DNA of 64,000 nt from Kitasatospora azatica KCTC 9699 (GTDB taxonomy: Bacteria > Actinomycetota > Actinomycetes > Streptomycetales > Streptomycetaceae). The position numbers and the translations under genes were made by a program. The stretch lies in the NCBI RefSeq assembly GCF_000744785.1, contig NZ_JQMO01000002.1, forward strand, positions 1,736,001-1,800,000, written 5' to 3'. Below, in pieces: positions 24,250-32,471 of this stretch. The notes beneath the pieces were generated by a model that was given only the letters and a program-made list of their open reading frames with translations, was not told where the DNA came from and did not search any database. Every line of letters begins with the position of its first letter. Position 1 is the first letter of the stretch.

Positions 24250-25440
24250 TCAGTCGAGCTGCGCGTGCTGCTCGAGCTGTTCGACCCGCTCGGACCCCTC
24301 GGCCCCCTCGAACCGCTCGAACCGCTCCAGCAGCGCCAGCACGGCGTCCGCCTCGGGGCTGGTCCCGGCCGTGTCGACCACCGTCGCCGTCGTGGCGAGC
24401 AGTGCGGCGAGTCGGCCGCCGTTCTCCCGCAGGAAGGCCTCCGAGCCCTCCCAGCAGGTGTCCCGGACGGCAACTCCGGTGAGCAGGCCGGTCCCGGCGG
24501 CGGAGGTGACCAGGCGGTGGGCCAGTCGGCGCTCCAGCTCGGTGGGCGCCCAGCGGCCGGCCTCGAAGTCGAGGCGCAGCCGCTGCAGATCGGCGCCGAG
24601 TCGCTGACTGGCCGTCAGTTCAGCGGGGACCGAGCCCACCAGCAGTCCCGGCACCGGGTTGGCCCGGTAGTTGTCCCAGAACGCGGCGCCGTACCGCGCC
24701 TCCGCCTCCTCGGGCACCTCGGGCCGGTGCCAGGCGTAGGAGGTGAAGCCGGCGGCTGCCAGGCAGTCGTCGAAGGCTTCGTGGCTCCACCGTGAGGTGG
24801 TGATGGTGGAGGTCTCGGTGCCGATCAGGTCGGTGACCAGGATGCCCCGGTCCCCGTCGGGGGTTTCCGAGACCACCCGCAGCCCGTACGCGTCCCAGGC
24901 CGGCCCGGCCGGGTCGAACTCGGGCCACACGGCGACCGCGACGAACCGGCCGCCGGGTGCCAGGTTGCGCCGGATGCCGGTCAGCATTGCGGTCAACTCG
25001 GCCTTGGTGGTGGCGTAGTTGAGCAGCCAGACGGCGCTGACCAGGTCGAACTGGCCGAGTCGGGGCAGGTCGACGGCATCGGCCACGTGGTACGAGATGC
25101 CCAGCGGCTGCCCGGTCTCGGCCGCCCGGGCCAGTTCGACCATCACCGGCGACAGGTCGACGCCCACCACCTCGGCCGCGCCGGCCTGCTTGATCAGCCG
25201 GGTGTAGTGGCCGTGCCCGCAGGCCAGGTCGAGCACCCGGGCACCGGACAGGTCGCCCAACTGGCGAAGCACGTTGTACTGTTCCGGGCCGGCCAGGGGG
25301 GCCGTGTCCTTGAAGTCCTCGTAGCGGTCGCCGATGACGGCGTACTGGTCGATCTGCTCACTCACGGCCCGCTCACTCACGGCCCGCTCACTCACGGCCC
25401 GCTCACTCACTGCCGGCTCACTCACGGTCTGCTCACTCAT
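24250..25440 (-). CDS. Class I SAM-dependent methyltransferase
   Basis: 396 residues. ARVLDLACGHGHYTRL near residue 65 is motif I and VVGVDLSPVMVELAR motif II; DLVSAVWLLNYA and NLAPGGRFVAV follow in order. The last ~150 residues have no familiar domain and end in an acidic, leucine- and phenylalanine-rich stretch (LALLERFERFEG). The methyl acceptor is unknown; O, N and C are all possible for such proteins. The N-terminus is six 15-bp repeats, each opening with ATG or GTG followed by AGTGAG, so the true start may be any of several. The ATG overlaps the OYE stop (ATGA). Confidence 0.85.
   Translation of the reverse strand: MSEQTVSEPAVSERAVSERAVSERAVSEQIDQYAVIGDRYEDFKDTAPLAGPEQYNVLRQLGDLSGARVLDLACGHGHYTRLIKQAGAAEVVGVDLSPVMVELARAAETGQPLGISYHVADAVDLPRLGQFDLVSAVWLLNYATTKAELTAMLTGIRRNLAPGGRFVAVAVWPEFDPAGPAWDAYGLRVVSETPDGDRGILVTDLIGTETSTITTSRWSHEAFDDCLAAAGFTSYAWHRPEVPEEAEARYGAAFWDNYRANPVPGLLVGSVPAELTASQRLGADLQRLRLDFEAGRWAPTELERRLAHRLVTSAAGTGLLTGVAVRDTCWEGSEAFLRENGGRLAALLATTATVVDTAGTSPEADAVLALLERFERFEGAEGSERVEQLEQHAQLD
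25351..25440 (-). repeat. Six 15-bp repeats at the methyltransferase start
   Basis: On the minus strand six units of GTGAGTGAGCGGGCC or a close variant run from 25440 to 25351, three of them identical. They encode repeated VSERA. Each begins with a possible start codon, ATG for the first and GTG for the others, so copy number would change the N-terminus without shifting the frame. Confidence 0.9.
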
Positions 25441-26507
25441 ACGGCGGGTACTCCGAGTTCGGTGTAGCCGAGGGCGCCGCCCTCGTGGAAGGTGTCGGGA
25501 TCGGGGGCGCTCAGTGGCAGGCCCTGGCGGATCCGCTCGGGCAGGTCGGGGTTGGCGGCGAAGAGCCGGGCGAAGCTGATCGCGTCGGCGCTGCCCTCGC
25601 GCAGCCGGTGTTGTGCGGTGGCGGGGTCGGTGGGCTCGTCGCCGGTGAACGGGTTGAGCAGCAGCCGGCCGGTGTAGCGGGCCCGCAGCAGCCGGGCGAG
25701 CGAGGCGTCCGGATCCTCGATCAGGTGCAGGTAGGCCAGCGGTTCGCGGTTGAGCTGGTCGGCGAGCAGACCGTAGAGGGTCGCGGGGTCGCGCTCGAGG
25801 ATGTCGTTGTAGCCGCTACCGGGCGACAGCCGCAGGCCCACCCGCCCGGGACCGACGGCGCGCACGGCGGCCCGCACCGCCGCCAGCGCGAAGCGGATCC
25901 GGTCGACCGGTGCACCGCCGTAGGCGTCCTGCCGCAGGTTGGCGCTGTCGGAGAGGAACTGCTGGATCAAGTAACCGTTGCCGCCCTGGAGTTCGACACC
26001 GTCGAAGCCGGCCTCCAGGGCCGCTGCGGCGGCCGCGCCGAAGTCGTCCAGGGTGTCGGCGATCTCCGGCGCGGACATCGCCGAGGGCAGCACGGTGGGC
26101 AGCAGCCCGGCTGCGGTGCGGGCGTCGCCGACTGCGGCGACGGCGGACGGGCCGACCGGGCGGGCCCCGGCGGGGAGCAGACTGGGGTGGGCGATCCTTC
26201 CGTGGTGGGCGAGTTGGGCCACGATCCGGCCGCCGGCCCGGTGCACGGCCTCGGTCACCCGGCGCCAGCCGGCGACCTGCGCCGGGGTGTGCAGTCCGGC
26301 CTGGCCGATCGGACCGTGACCGACCGGGTTGATCCGCACGCCTTCGGTGATGATCAGGCCGGCCGAGGCGCGGCGCGCGTAGTACTCGACCATCAGGGCC
26401 GTGGGCACGCCGTCGGCGTCGGCCCGGTTGCGGGTCATGGGCGCCATCACCACGCGGTTGGGCAGCTCCAGCGCGCCTGCGGTGAGCTGGTCCTCAAGAG
26501 TCTTCAT
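25437..26507 (-). CDS. Old Yellow Enzyme family ene-reductase, altered active site
   Basis: 356 residues, TIM-barrel flavoprotein. NRVVMAPMTRNRA at the N-terminus binds FMN, LAHHGRIAHPSLLPAG and NLRQDAYGG are family marks, and DAISFARLFAANPDLPERI is the C-terminal phosphate-binding part. Members reduce activated C=C bonds with NAD(P)H. The usual substrate-anion-binding pair HxxN (as in HGANGYL) here reads LQGGNGYL: the His is replaced by Gln. That should weaken standard enone reduction and points to an unusual substrate or a non-redox role. It lies between the methyltransferase, with overlapping stop/start, and the FAD/NAD(P)-binding protein. Confidence 0.88.
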   Translation of the reverse strand: MKTLEDQLTAGALELPNRVVMAPMTRNRADADGVPTALMVEYYARRASAGLIITEGVRINPVGHGPIGQAGLHTPAQVAGWRRVTEAVHRAGGRIVAQLAHHGRIAHPSLLPAGARPVGPSAVAAVGDARTAAGLLPTVLPSAMSAPEIADTLDDFGAAAAAALEAGFDGVELQGGNGYLIQQFLSDSANLRQDAYGGAPVDRIRFALAAVRAAVRAVGPGRVGLRLSPGSGYNDILERDPATLYGLLADQLNREPLAYLHLIEDPDASLARLLRARYTGRLLLNPFTGDEPTDPATAQHRLREGSADAISFARLFAANPDLPERIRQGLPLSAPDPDTFHEGGALGYTELGVPAV

Positions 26508-26534
26508 GGTTGTGCTCCAGTTGCTGATGGATCG

Positions 26535-28487
26535 TCATACTCCGGCCTCGGAGAGGTCGTCGGATCGGTGGTCGGCGGAATCCGGCACGCACACCAACGC
26601 GAGCAGCGCTGCCGCGATGGCGTCGGAGTCGTTGAGCGTGACCGAGTTGACGCCGGGTCGGATCCCGGCTGCCGTCGCCCAGTGCACCGCCTCGGTGGGC
26701 ACGCCGTAGGCGAACCGGCTCGGGTGTGCCCGGCCCTGGGCGTCGAGGGTGCGGTACGGCCGCCCGGTGACCGCGACCCCGCCGGTCAGGTGTCCGGCGC
26801 CGCCGTCAGCCGCCGGGACCAGGTGGGGTGCCAACTGGCCGGTGGCCAGCAGCTGGGAGAGCAGCGGGTCGGCGGTGCGGCGCAGATCGGGCTCGGGCAG
26901 TCGGGCCTCGATCAGCACCCGGGCACGCACCCGCTCACCGGCGGTCGCCGCCGAGCCGGCGGTGAACTGCCCCGCCTCGGCGGTGATCCGCAGTTCGGGG
27001 CCGAGCACCTCGAGCACCCCGGCCTCGATCAGCGCGATCATCTCGGCGATCCGCGAGGCCGGCGGGCCGATCGAGAGGAAGGCGTTGAGCGGGGTGTACC
27101 AGCGTTCCAGGTGGTCGCGGTGCGAGTCGCCGGCCAGCCCGGCGTGGTCGACGGCGAGCCGGATCTCGTTGCGCAGGTCGCGCAGCACGTCCAGGGCCGC
27201 CTTGACCGGGCCGCTGACGTTGCCCTCGGCGGCGGCCGCGAGGTCGCGTCGCAGGTAGTCGAGCAGCCAGTGGCGGAACTCGGCCGGCGAGGCGAACTCC
27301 CGGTCGCCGTACGGACGGGCGATCCGCTCCCAGTCCCAGTGCTGCTCCGCTGCGATCCCGAACTCGGCCAGCACTGCGAGCCGTTCGGCGGTGGACTCGG
27401 CGGCCAGGTACCGCCGGGCGAAGGGCCCGGCGGCGCTCTGCCGACCCGACTGGAGCAGCAGCGCCTCGTAGTAGACGCTCTCCACCTCCTGGGCGATCAG
27501 CGGCCACAACTCGGCCCGGAAGTCGACCGGTTCACCGGCGGCGCCGCGCTTGCGCAGCGCCGCCACGTGCTCGACGGTGAGCAGTCGCGGGAAGTACCGC
27601 CCGTGCGGGCCCTTCTCGTTGGCGCCACGCGAGTGGTACGGGACGCCGCGCCGGGAGCCGGCCACCAGCCGGGGCTCGCGGCCCGAGGGCCGGTAGACCA
27701 GCCTGCCGTCGCGCTGTTCGAAGCGGCCGCCCCGACCGACCGTGAACAGGGCCATGTGGTCGAAGAAGTTGAGGCCGAGGCCGCGCAGCAGCACGGTCTC
27801 GCCGGGAGCCACGAAGGACAGGTCGAGGTCGGCCGGGTTGGCCGGCGGCAGATAGGCCAGGCCGTGCCGCTCGGCGTGGGCGATCAGCGCGGCCTCGGTG
27901 CGGCCGGGGCGGGCGGCGGTGTGCCCGAGGGCCAGCACCACACCGTCCAGGTCGGGCAGTTCGGTGCCGTCGGCGAGGCGCAGTCGCTGGCTGCCGTCGA
28001 GCGTGTCGTGCAGGGCGACGGCGCGCGAGCGGTGCACCCGCACGGTGACGCCGGCGGGGGCGGTGGAGACGATCCGGCGGAACGCCCACTCCAGGTAGTG
28101 GCCGTAGAGCGCGCGGGTCGGGTAGTCGTCGGGGCCGAGTCGGCGGGCCTCGGCGAGGACCGGTTCGGCGTAGTCGTCGAACGGGCCCATCAGGGTGAGG
28201 AACCGGGCCCATTCGTACAGGCTGGGGCCGGGCACCACCGGGCCGGTCAGCTCCACCGACTCGTCGGTGAAGACGGTGACCTGGGAGGACACGGTGTTCA
28301 TCAGCAGCCGGCGGCTCTGGTCGGTGCGCCAGACCGCCCCGGCGCCCGGCGGGTAGGGGTCGACCACGTGCACGGTGACGGCGGTCGGCCCGGTCTGCCC
28401 GGTCCGGTGGGCGAGTTGGGAGCAGAGCCGCTCCAGTACCGAGAGCCCGCGCGGTCCCGCACCGACGATCGCGAGTTGCCCGGTCAC
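26535..28487 (-). CDS. FAD/NAD(P)-binding protein, 650 residues (PF13454-type)
   Basis: LAIVGAGPRGLSVLERL at the N-terminus is the dinucleotide motif typical of the FAD/NAD(P)-binding family with GxGPRGL. LVLRGLGLNFFDHMALFTVG near residue 225 and VVLALGHT near residue 185 are also family-like. The C-terminal half is mainly helical. From family knowledge, some relatives of similar size in diazo and nitro pathways (CreE, FzmM) oxidise aspartate nitrogen to nitrosuccinate; whether this one belongs there cannot be told, and no nitrosuccinate lyase gene is seen in the window. The GTG start at 28487 overlaps the O-methyltransferase stop (GTGA). Confidence 0.75.
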   Translation of the reverse strand: MTGQLAIVGAGPRGLSVLERLCSQLAHRTGQTGPTAVTVHVVDPYPPGAGAVWRTDQSRRLLMNTVSSQVTVFTDESVELTGPVVPGPSLYEWARFLTLMGPFDDYAEPVLAEARRLGPDDYPTRALYGHYLEWAFRRIVSTAPAGVTVRVHRSRAVALHDTLDGSQRLRLADGTELPDLDGVVLALGHTAARPGRTEAALIAHAERHGLAYLPPANPADLDLSFVAPGETVLLRGLGLNFFDHMALFTVGRGGRFEQRDGRLVYRPSGREPRLVAGSRRGVPYHSRGANEKGPHGRYFPRLLTVEHVAALRKRGAAGEPVDFRAELWPLIAQEVESVYYEALLLQSGRQSAAGPFARRYLAAESTAERLAVLAEFGIAAEQHWDWERIARPYGDREFASPAEFRHWLLDYLRRDLAAAAEGNVSGPVKAALDVLRDLRNEIRLAVDHAGLAGDSHRDHLERWYTPLNAFLSIGPPASRIAEMIALIEAGVLEVLGPELRITAEAGQFTAGSAATAGERVRARVLIEARLPEPDLRRTADPLLSQLLATGQLAPHLVPAADGGAGHLTGGVAVTGRPYRTLDAQGRAHPSRFAYGVPTEAVHWATAAGIRPGVNSVTLNDSDAIAAALLALVCVPDSADHRSDDLSEAGV

Positions 28488-29176
28488 CCCAGGACCCCCG
28501 TCCAGGTGGTGAGTTCGATGCCGTCGCCGAGCGGCAGGTCCAGCGAGACATAGCCGCGCCGACGGTCGCGGATCCGCTCCAGGTACTCCTCGGGGAGCAT
28601 CGGCAGGTTGTCGGAGACGATCACCGCGCCGGGGCGCAGGGCCGGTTCGAGGATCTCCAGGACCGGCAGGTAGAGCTCCTTCCAGCCGTCCAGCAGCACC
28701 AGGTCGACCGGCTCGGGCAGGTCGGCCAGCGTCCGGCGGGCGTCCCCGAGCAGCAGGGTGACCTGCGAACTCAGCCCGGCCTCGGCCAGGTTGGCCCTGG
28801 CCCGGTCGACCTTGCCGGGGTCCAGTTCGGTGCTGACCAGGTGCCCGACGCCGTTGTCGCGCAGCGCGGCGGCCAGCTGGATGGTGGAGGTGCCGAACGA
28901 GGTGCCGAACTCGATCGCGCTGCGCGGGCGCAGCATCCGGCCCAAGGTGTAGAGCAGTCGGCCGAGTTGCGGGTGGACCGGCAGCGAGGCCTCGGCGCAG
29001 AGCGCGGCGGCCTCGGCCGGGGTGGGCGGGACGGGGCGCTTCGCGGCCTCGGCGAAGGCGCGGGCCATCACCTCCTGGTCGGTGTGGCGGGCGGTGGCGT
29101 AGAGGCGGGCGAGCACGGCGCTGACGGCGGGGTCGTCGAGGCCGAGCGGGCCCGGCGTGACGGGCAGGACGGACAA
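28484..29176 (-). CDS. SAM-dependent O-methyltransferase
   Basis: 230 residues, of the small O-methyltransferase type. AIEFGTSFGTSTIQLAAAL near residue 90 is motif I, LVSTELDPGKVDRARANL motif II, and DLVLLDGWKELYLPV the metal-side DG motif; VIVSDN follows. Catechol-type members need a divalent metal and act on ortho-dihydroxy aromatic rings, which would suit a hydroxylated benzoate. The start codon is TTG (29176) with GGGAGA six bases upstream, an uncommon choice. It overlaps the following gene by 4 bp and lies 40 bp after the TauD domain gene. Confidence 0.85.
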   Translation of the reverse strand: MSVLPVTPGPLGLDDPAVSAVLARLYATARHTDQEVMARAFAEAAKRPVPPTPAEAAALCAEASLPVHPQLGRLLYTLGRMLRPRSAIEFGTSFGTSTIQLAAALRDNGVGHLVSTELDPGKVDRARANLAEAGLSSQVTLLLGDARRTLADLPEPVDLVLLDGWKELYLPVLEILEPALRPGAVIVSDNLPMLPEEYLERIRDRRRGYVSLDLPLGDGIELTTWTGVLG

Positions 29177-29216
29177 GGTGGTCTCCCGGTTGCGGGTCGG
29201 GGCCTGCTGGCCAGGG

Positions 29217-31835
29217 TCAGGAGGCGCTGCGGACCGGGAGCAGGTCGCGGCGCAGGTAGCTCTGCGCGTTGTAGATGGTCCGGTTCGGGTCGGTTATCGC
29301 TCGACGCCCGTGCATCACACGGGTGTTGTCGACCAGCACGACGTCCCCGTCCTGCCAGTCCAGTTCCTCGGTCAGCTCGGCGGTCAACTGCTCGAACCGC
29401 TCGGTCAGTTCGGCGGGCAGCGCGGCCCCGTCGGCGAACGTGATGGTCGGCTTCTGGTAGTTGAAGGACGGCCCGAAGATGCTGTTGGCCCAGGCCCGGC
29501 GGGTGCCGAACAGGGTGCTGCGGGCGGCGGGTGTGCGGTAGGCGTAGTGCACGGCGCCGTCGGGCAGCAGGGTGACGGTGGTGCCCGCGCCGTCGGCGGC
29601 GGCCAGCTGCTGGAAGTCGGCGAAGCTGACCTGGTCGACGCTCTTGGTGCCGCCCAACTGGTGCACGGTGAACTGCTTCCACTTGGCCTCGTCCACCCGC
29701 CGGGCGTAGACGATGTCCTGGGCGAAGGCGGCCCGGTCGGCGGGCTCGGCCGCGTCCCAGACCCGGTAGCCGTCGCAGACGGTGGTCTGCGAGCCGGAGG
29801 CAGCGGCCTTCTCGCACAGGAACCAGGTCAGGTCCGGGATGAACGGGCTGTTGCCGTTCTCCAGGTGCAGGCCGAGCTCGGCGGTGCCGGCGTCCACCTT
29901 CTGTGCGACGTCGCCGCCGTGGAAGGTGCGGGCCGGGTCGAGGGTCACCCGGTCGGAGTGCTCCTTGACGAAGAGCGAGAAGTCCTCGATCGAGGGCTGG
30001 AAGCCGCGCAGCACCAGGTGGCCGGCCTCGGCGAGCAGGCCGATGACGAACGCCGGGTCCAGGTCGCGCAGTTGGGTCGCACCCGGGGCCGGGCGCAGCA
30101 GCTTGCCGGTGCCGGTGCCGTGCGGCTGGACTTCGGGCCGGTGGCTGGTCATGAGTACTCCCTTGTCGGTAGTGGGTGTCTTGTCGACGGTCGGTGCCTG
30201 CTCGACATCGGGCACCTGCTCGACATCGGGTGCCCGATCGACGGCGGGTGCCTTATCGACGGCGGCCGTCCTGTCGGTGCTGAGCGCTGCGCTGATCGCG
30301 GCGCGGACCGGTCGCCCGGTGACGGTGAAGAAGCGGCGCCAGTCCTGCTCCTCGGCGCTCAACAGATGGATCGCGGCGACTCGTTCGACGGCGGAAAGGT
30401 GCTCGGCGCCGTGCGCGGCGATCGCCGCCCGGGCGTCCTGCGGATCGATCGCGGGGTCGATGACGAACAGGCCGTGCAGTTCGGTCAGGTCGTTGCCGAC
30501 CACGGCGACGGCCCGCACGAACGGCAGCCGCAGGTACTGCGCCTCGACCCACTCGGGGGCGATGTTGCGCCCGGCGGCGGTGATGATGATGTTCTTCTTG
30601 CGGCCGGTGATGGTGACGAAGCCGTCCGCGTCGATGGTGGCCAGGTCCCCGGTGTGCAGCCAGCCGTCGACCAGCTCGCAGCTGGACGGGTCCTCGCGGG
30701 TGTAGCCGGCGAACAGCGAGCTGCTGTTGACGAGCAGTTCGCCGTCCTCGCCGAGCCGGACCCGAACGTGGGGCAGCGGTTGGCCGACGGTGCCGATCCG
30801 GCGGGCACCGGGGGTGTTCCAGCTGACCACCGAGCTGTTCTCGGAGAGCCCGTAGCCCTCGTACACGTCGATGCCGGCGAGCGCCAACTCGCGCAGTGTG
30901 TCGGGGTGGACGGGGGCACCGCCACAGCAGACCAGCGGGGCGGCGTCGGTGCCGAACAGGGTGCGCCAGGGCTCGGGACCGGCCTGCCGGGCCGCCTCGG
31001 CGAGGGCGGCCACCAGCGCGGGGGTGGCGACCACGGCGGTCGGGCGGGCGGCGGCCAGCTGTGGCAGTGCGGCCTCGACGGCGCCGGCGCTGGTGCCGAC
31101 CAGTGCGGCGGCGGGCGGCAGCAGGGTCAGGCAGCCGCCGTCCAGCAGCACCAGGTACAGGCCGGTGACCTGCTCGATCAGCAGGCTGAACGGGACGAAG
31201 GAGAGGTAGCGGGCGAAGGCGTTCGGCGGCATCACGGTGTGCAGCGAGTCGATCAGGGCGCCGATGCCGTGAGCCCGGATCCGTACGCCCTTGGGCCGCG
31301 AGGTGGTGCCGGAGGTGTGGATGATCTTGCAGATCCAGTCCTCGGCGCCCTGCGGGACCAGGTACGCAGAATCGCCGACGTCACCCCCGAGTTGACTCGC
31401 CGTCACCTCGACCACCGGGCAGCCCTCGGGCAGCACCTGCGGACCCCATTCGGCGAGCCGGGCGGCGCCCTGGGCGTCCACCAGGCACAGCTCGGCCGTC
31501 TCCAGCAGACCGGCCGCCTGCTCGCGACTGAAGGCCAGCGGTACCGGGATCTCGGTGACGCGTAACGCGAGCAGGGCCAGGTCGGCGACCACGTACTCGG
31601 GCGTGTTGCCGCAGATCACGCCGACCCGCGCTGCATCCGGTCCGAGGCCGAGCGAGAGGCCGGGCGAGAGCCGGTCCAAGAGCCCGGCCGAGAGCCGGTC
31701 CGCCAGCGCCCGGGCCGCCCGGGTGAGCTGCCGATAGCTGTGCCGGGCGACGACCCGGCCCTGCTCGTCCAGTACCCGGACCAGTGGCTGGTCGCTCTCC
31801 GCGTACTGACTGAGCGCTTGCTCAACGGCCCGCAC
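29217..31835 (-). CDS. AMP-dependent ligase fused to TauD-like dioxygenase
   Basis: 872 residues in one open frame. Residues 1-~520 are an acid-activating AMP ligase (CKIIHTSGTTSRPKGVR, VYEGYGLSENSSVVSW, WLHTGDLATIDADGF, TGRKKNIIITAAGRNI). About 45 residues follow of repeated AVDKAP/DVEQVP-type linker. Residues ~562-872 are a TauD/TfdA Fe(II)/2-oxoglutarate oxygenase with HxE in LGLHLENGN and the distal His in NTRVMHGRR. An ATG at 30152, in frame, has AAGGGAG directly upstream, so a free oxygenase may also be made. The start is GTG with the operator-like motif in codons 5-10. A TTA codon is at codon 91 (31563-31565). It overlaps the hemolysin-like gene by 14 bp. Confidence 0.88.
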   Translation of the reverse strand: MRAVEQALSQYAESDQPLVRVLDEQGRVVARHSYRQLTRAARALADRLSAGLLDRLSPGLSLGLGPDAARVGVICGNTPEYVVADLALLALRVTEIPVPLAFSREQAAGLLETAELCLVDAQGAARLAEWGPQVLPEGCPVVEVTASQLGGDVGDSAYLVPQGAEDWICKIIHTSGTTSRPKGVRIRAHGIGALIDSLHTVMPPNAFARYLSFVPFSLLIEQVTGLYLVLLDGGCLTLLPPAAALVGTSAGAVEAALPQLAAARPTAVVATPALVAALAEAARQAGPEPWRTLFGTDAAPLVCCGGAPVHPDTLRELALAGIDVYEGYGLSENSSVVSWNTPGARRIGTVGQPLPHVRVRLGEDGELLVNSSSLFAGYTREDPSSCELVDGWLHTGDLATIDADGFVTITGRKKNIIITAAGRNIAPEWVEAQYLRLPFVRAVAVVGNDLTELHGLFVIDPAIDPQDARAAIAAHGAEHLSAVERVAAIHLLSAEEQDWRRFFTVTGRPVRAAISAALSTDRTAAVDKAPAVDRAPDVEQVPDVEQAPTVDKTPTTDKGVLMTSHRPEVQPHGTGTGKLLRPAPGATQLRDLDPAFVIGLLAEAGHLVLRGFQPSIEDFSLFVKEHSDRVTLDPARTFHGGDVAQKVDAGTAELGLHLENGNSPFIPDLTWFLCEKAAASGSQTTVCDGYRVWDAAEPADRAAFAQDIVYARRVDEAKWKQFTVHQLGGTKSVDQVSFADFQQLAAADGAGTTVTLLPDGAVHYAYRTPAARSTLFGTRRAWANSIFGPSFNYQKPTITFADGAALPAELTERFEQLTAELTEELDWQDGDVVLVDNTRVMHGRRAITDPNRTIYNAQSYLRRDLLPVRSAS
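30150..30167 (-). promoter_or_regulatory. Internal ribosome site and ATG before the TauD domain
   Basis: On the minus strand AAGGGAGTACTCATG gives a strong ribosome site with the ATG at 30152-30150, in frame with the ligase. The protein from here (MTSHRPEVQPHG) would be a complete TauD-family enzyme of ~311 residues. It suggests that two genes were joined by loss of a stop in the repetitive linker. Confidence 0.7.
30160..30275 (-). repeat. GTCGAC-rich linker repeat in the ligase/TauD fusion
   Basis: Around ten short units containing GTCGA(C/T/A) encode an alternating VDKAP, VDRAP, VEQAP pattern. Repeats of this kind expand by slippage. It lies exactly between the two domains. Confidence 0.7.
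31813..31824. promoter_or_regulatory. Array-type motif at the ligase start
   Basis: AGCGCTTGCTCA at 31813-31824, preceded by TGACTG, is the same 16-bp sequence as the 22.8 kb array on the other strand. It covers codons 4-9 of the ligase and the stop of the hemolysin-like gene. It may be an internal operator or a dispersed copy of the repeat. Confidence 0.45.
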
Positions 31836-32469
31836 GACTCAACACCTCCCCCTGGGCCAGCAGCCCCACCTCGGGGTCGAGGAACGCGTACCGTCCGGTC
31901 GCCTCCGCGAACAGCGGTGCCAGTGCTCGCAGTTCGATGAACCCGGTGCGCGGCTGCTGGTCGTAGTAGCTGCCCCAGGCGGCCCGCTGTCCGGGGTCGA
32001 TCCGGTCCGGGTCGGCCGGCCCGAGCGGAGTGAAGGTGATCCCGACCCGCTCCAGCGAGGAGCGCAGCGCGCCGGTCACGGTGCAGAGCAGGTACTCCAT
32101 CCCCATGCTCCACGCGATGATCGGGGTGAGCCGGATCAGTTCCCGCCCGGCTCCCCCGTGCCCGGCCAGCGGGCCGATCTCGATCACCCGGTCGCGGTCC
32201 ACCGGCGTACCGAGGCGCTGCGCGATCGCGGACTCGATCGGCTGGTCGAGGTAGCGCTCGGAGAAGAACGGTGTGGCCGAGGCGTAGGTGCAGCCGGCGC
32301 AGCCCGCGATCGCGCGGGTGCCGTCGGCCCGGGTGGCGGCGGCCAGGAAGAAGGCGTCGGGGTCGGGGCTGATCCGCGCCCCGTACGCCTCGGCATAGGT
32401 TCGGCGGACCAGTTCCCCCGCGTCCAGCCAGGCGGCCGAACCTCTGGTCACCACGGTGATTTTCAGCAA
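31822..32469 (-). CDS. Thermostable hemolysin family protein (GNAT-like)
   Basis: 215 residues. The T_hemolysin family, known mainly from Vibrio and other proteobacteria, is distantly like GNAT or autoinducer synthases. Family-like stretches are FFSERYLDQPIESAIAQRLG, VIEIGPLAGHGGAGRELIRL near residue 97, IAWSMGMEYLLCTVTGALR and FTPLGPADPDRID. No signal peptide, so the name should not be read as proof of lysis. It lies 2 bp after the amidase stop and overlaps the AMP-ligase/TauD gene; partnership with an AMP ligase suggests that it handles the activated acyl group. That role is inference. Confidence 0.8.
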   Translation of the reverse strand: MLKITVVTRGSAAWLDAGELVRRTYAEAYGARISPDPDAFFLAAATRADGTRAIAGCAGCTYASATPFFSERYLDQPIESAIAQRLGTPVDRDRVIEIGPLAGHGGAGRELIRLTPIIAWSMGMEYLLCTVTGALRSSLERVGITFTPLGPADPDRIDPGQRAAWGSYYDQQPRTGFIELRALAPLFAEATGRYAFLDPEVGLLAQGEVLSRAGR

Positions 32470-32471
32470 GG

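Noticed and set aside
26535..28487. Firm call as nitrosuccinate synthase
   Set aside because: N-terminal motif is shared by a broad family and no lyase gene is present in the window.
25485..28553. 1022-codon plus-strand frame
   Set aside because: Antisense shadow of the OYE and FAD/NAD(P)-binding genes, typical of high-GC DNA.
31822..32469. True hemolysin or LuxI-type autoinducer synthase
   Set aside because: No signal peptide, and only distant fold similarity is known; the context favours acyl chemistry.
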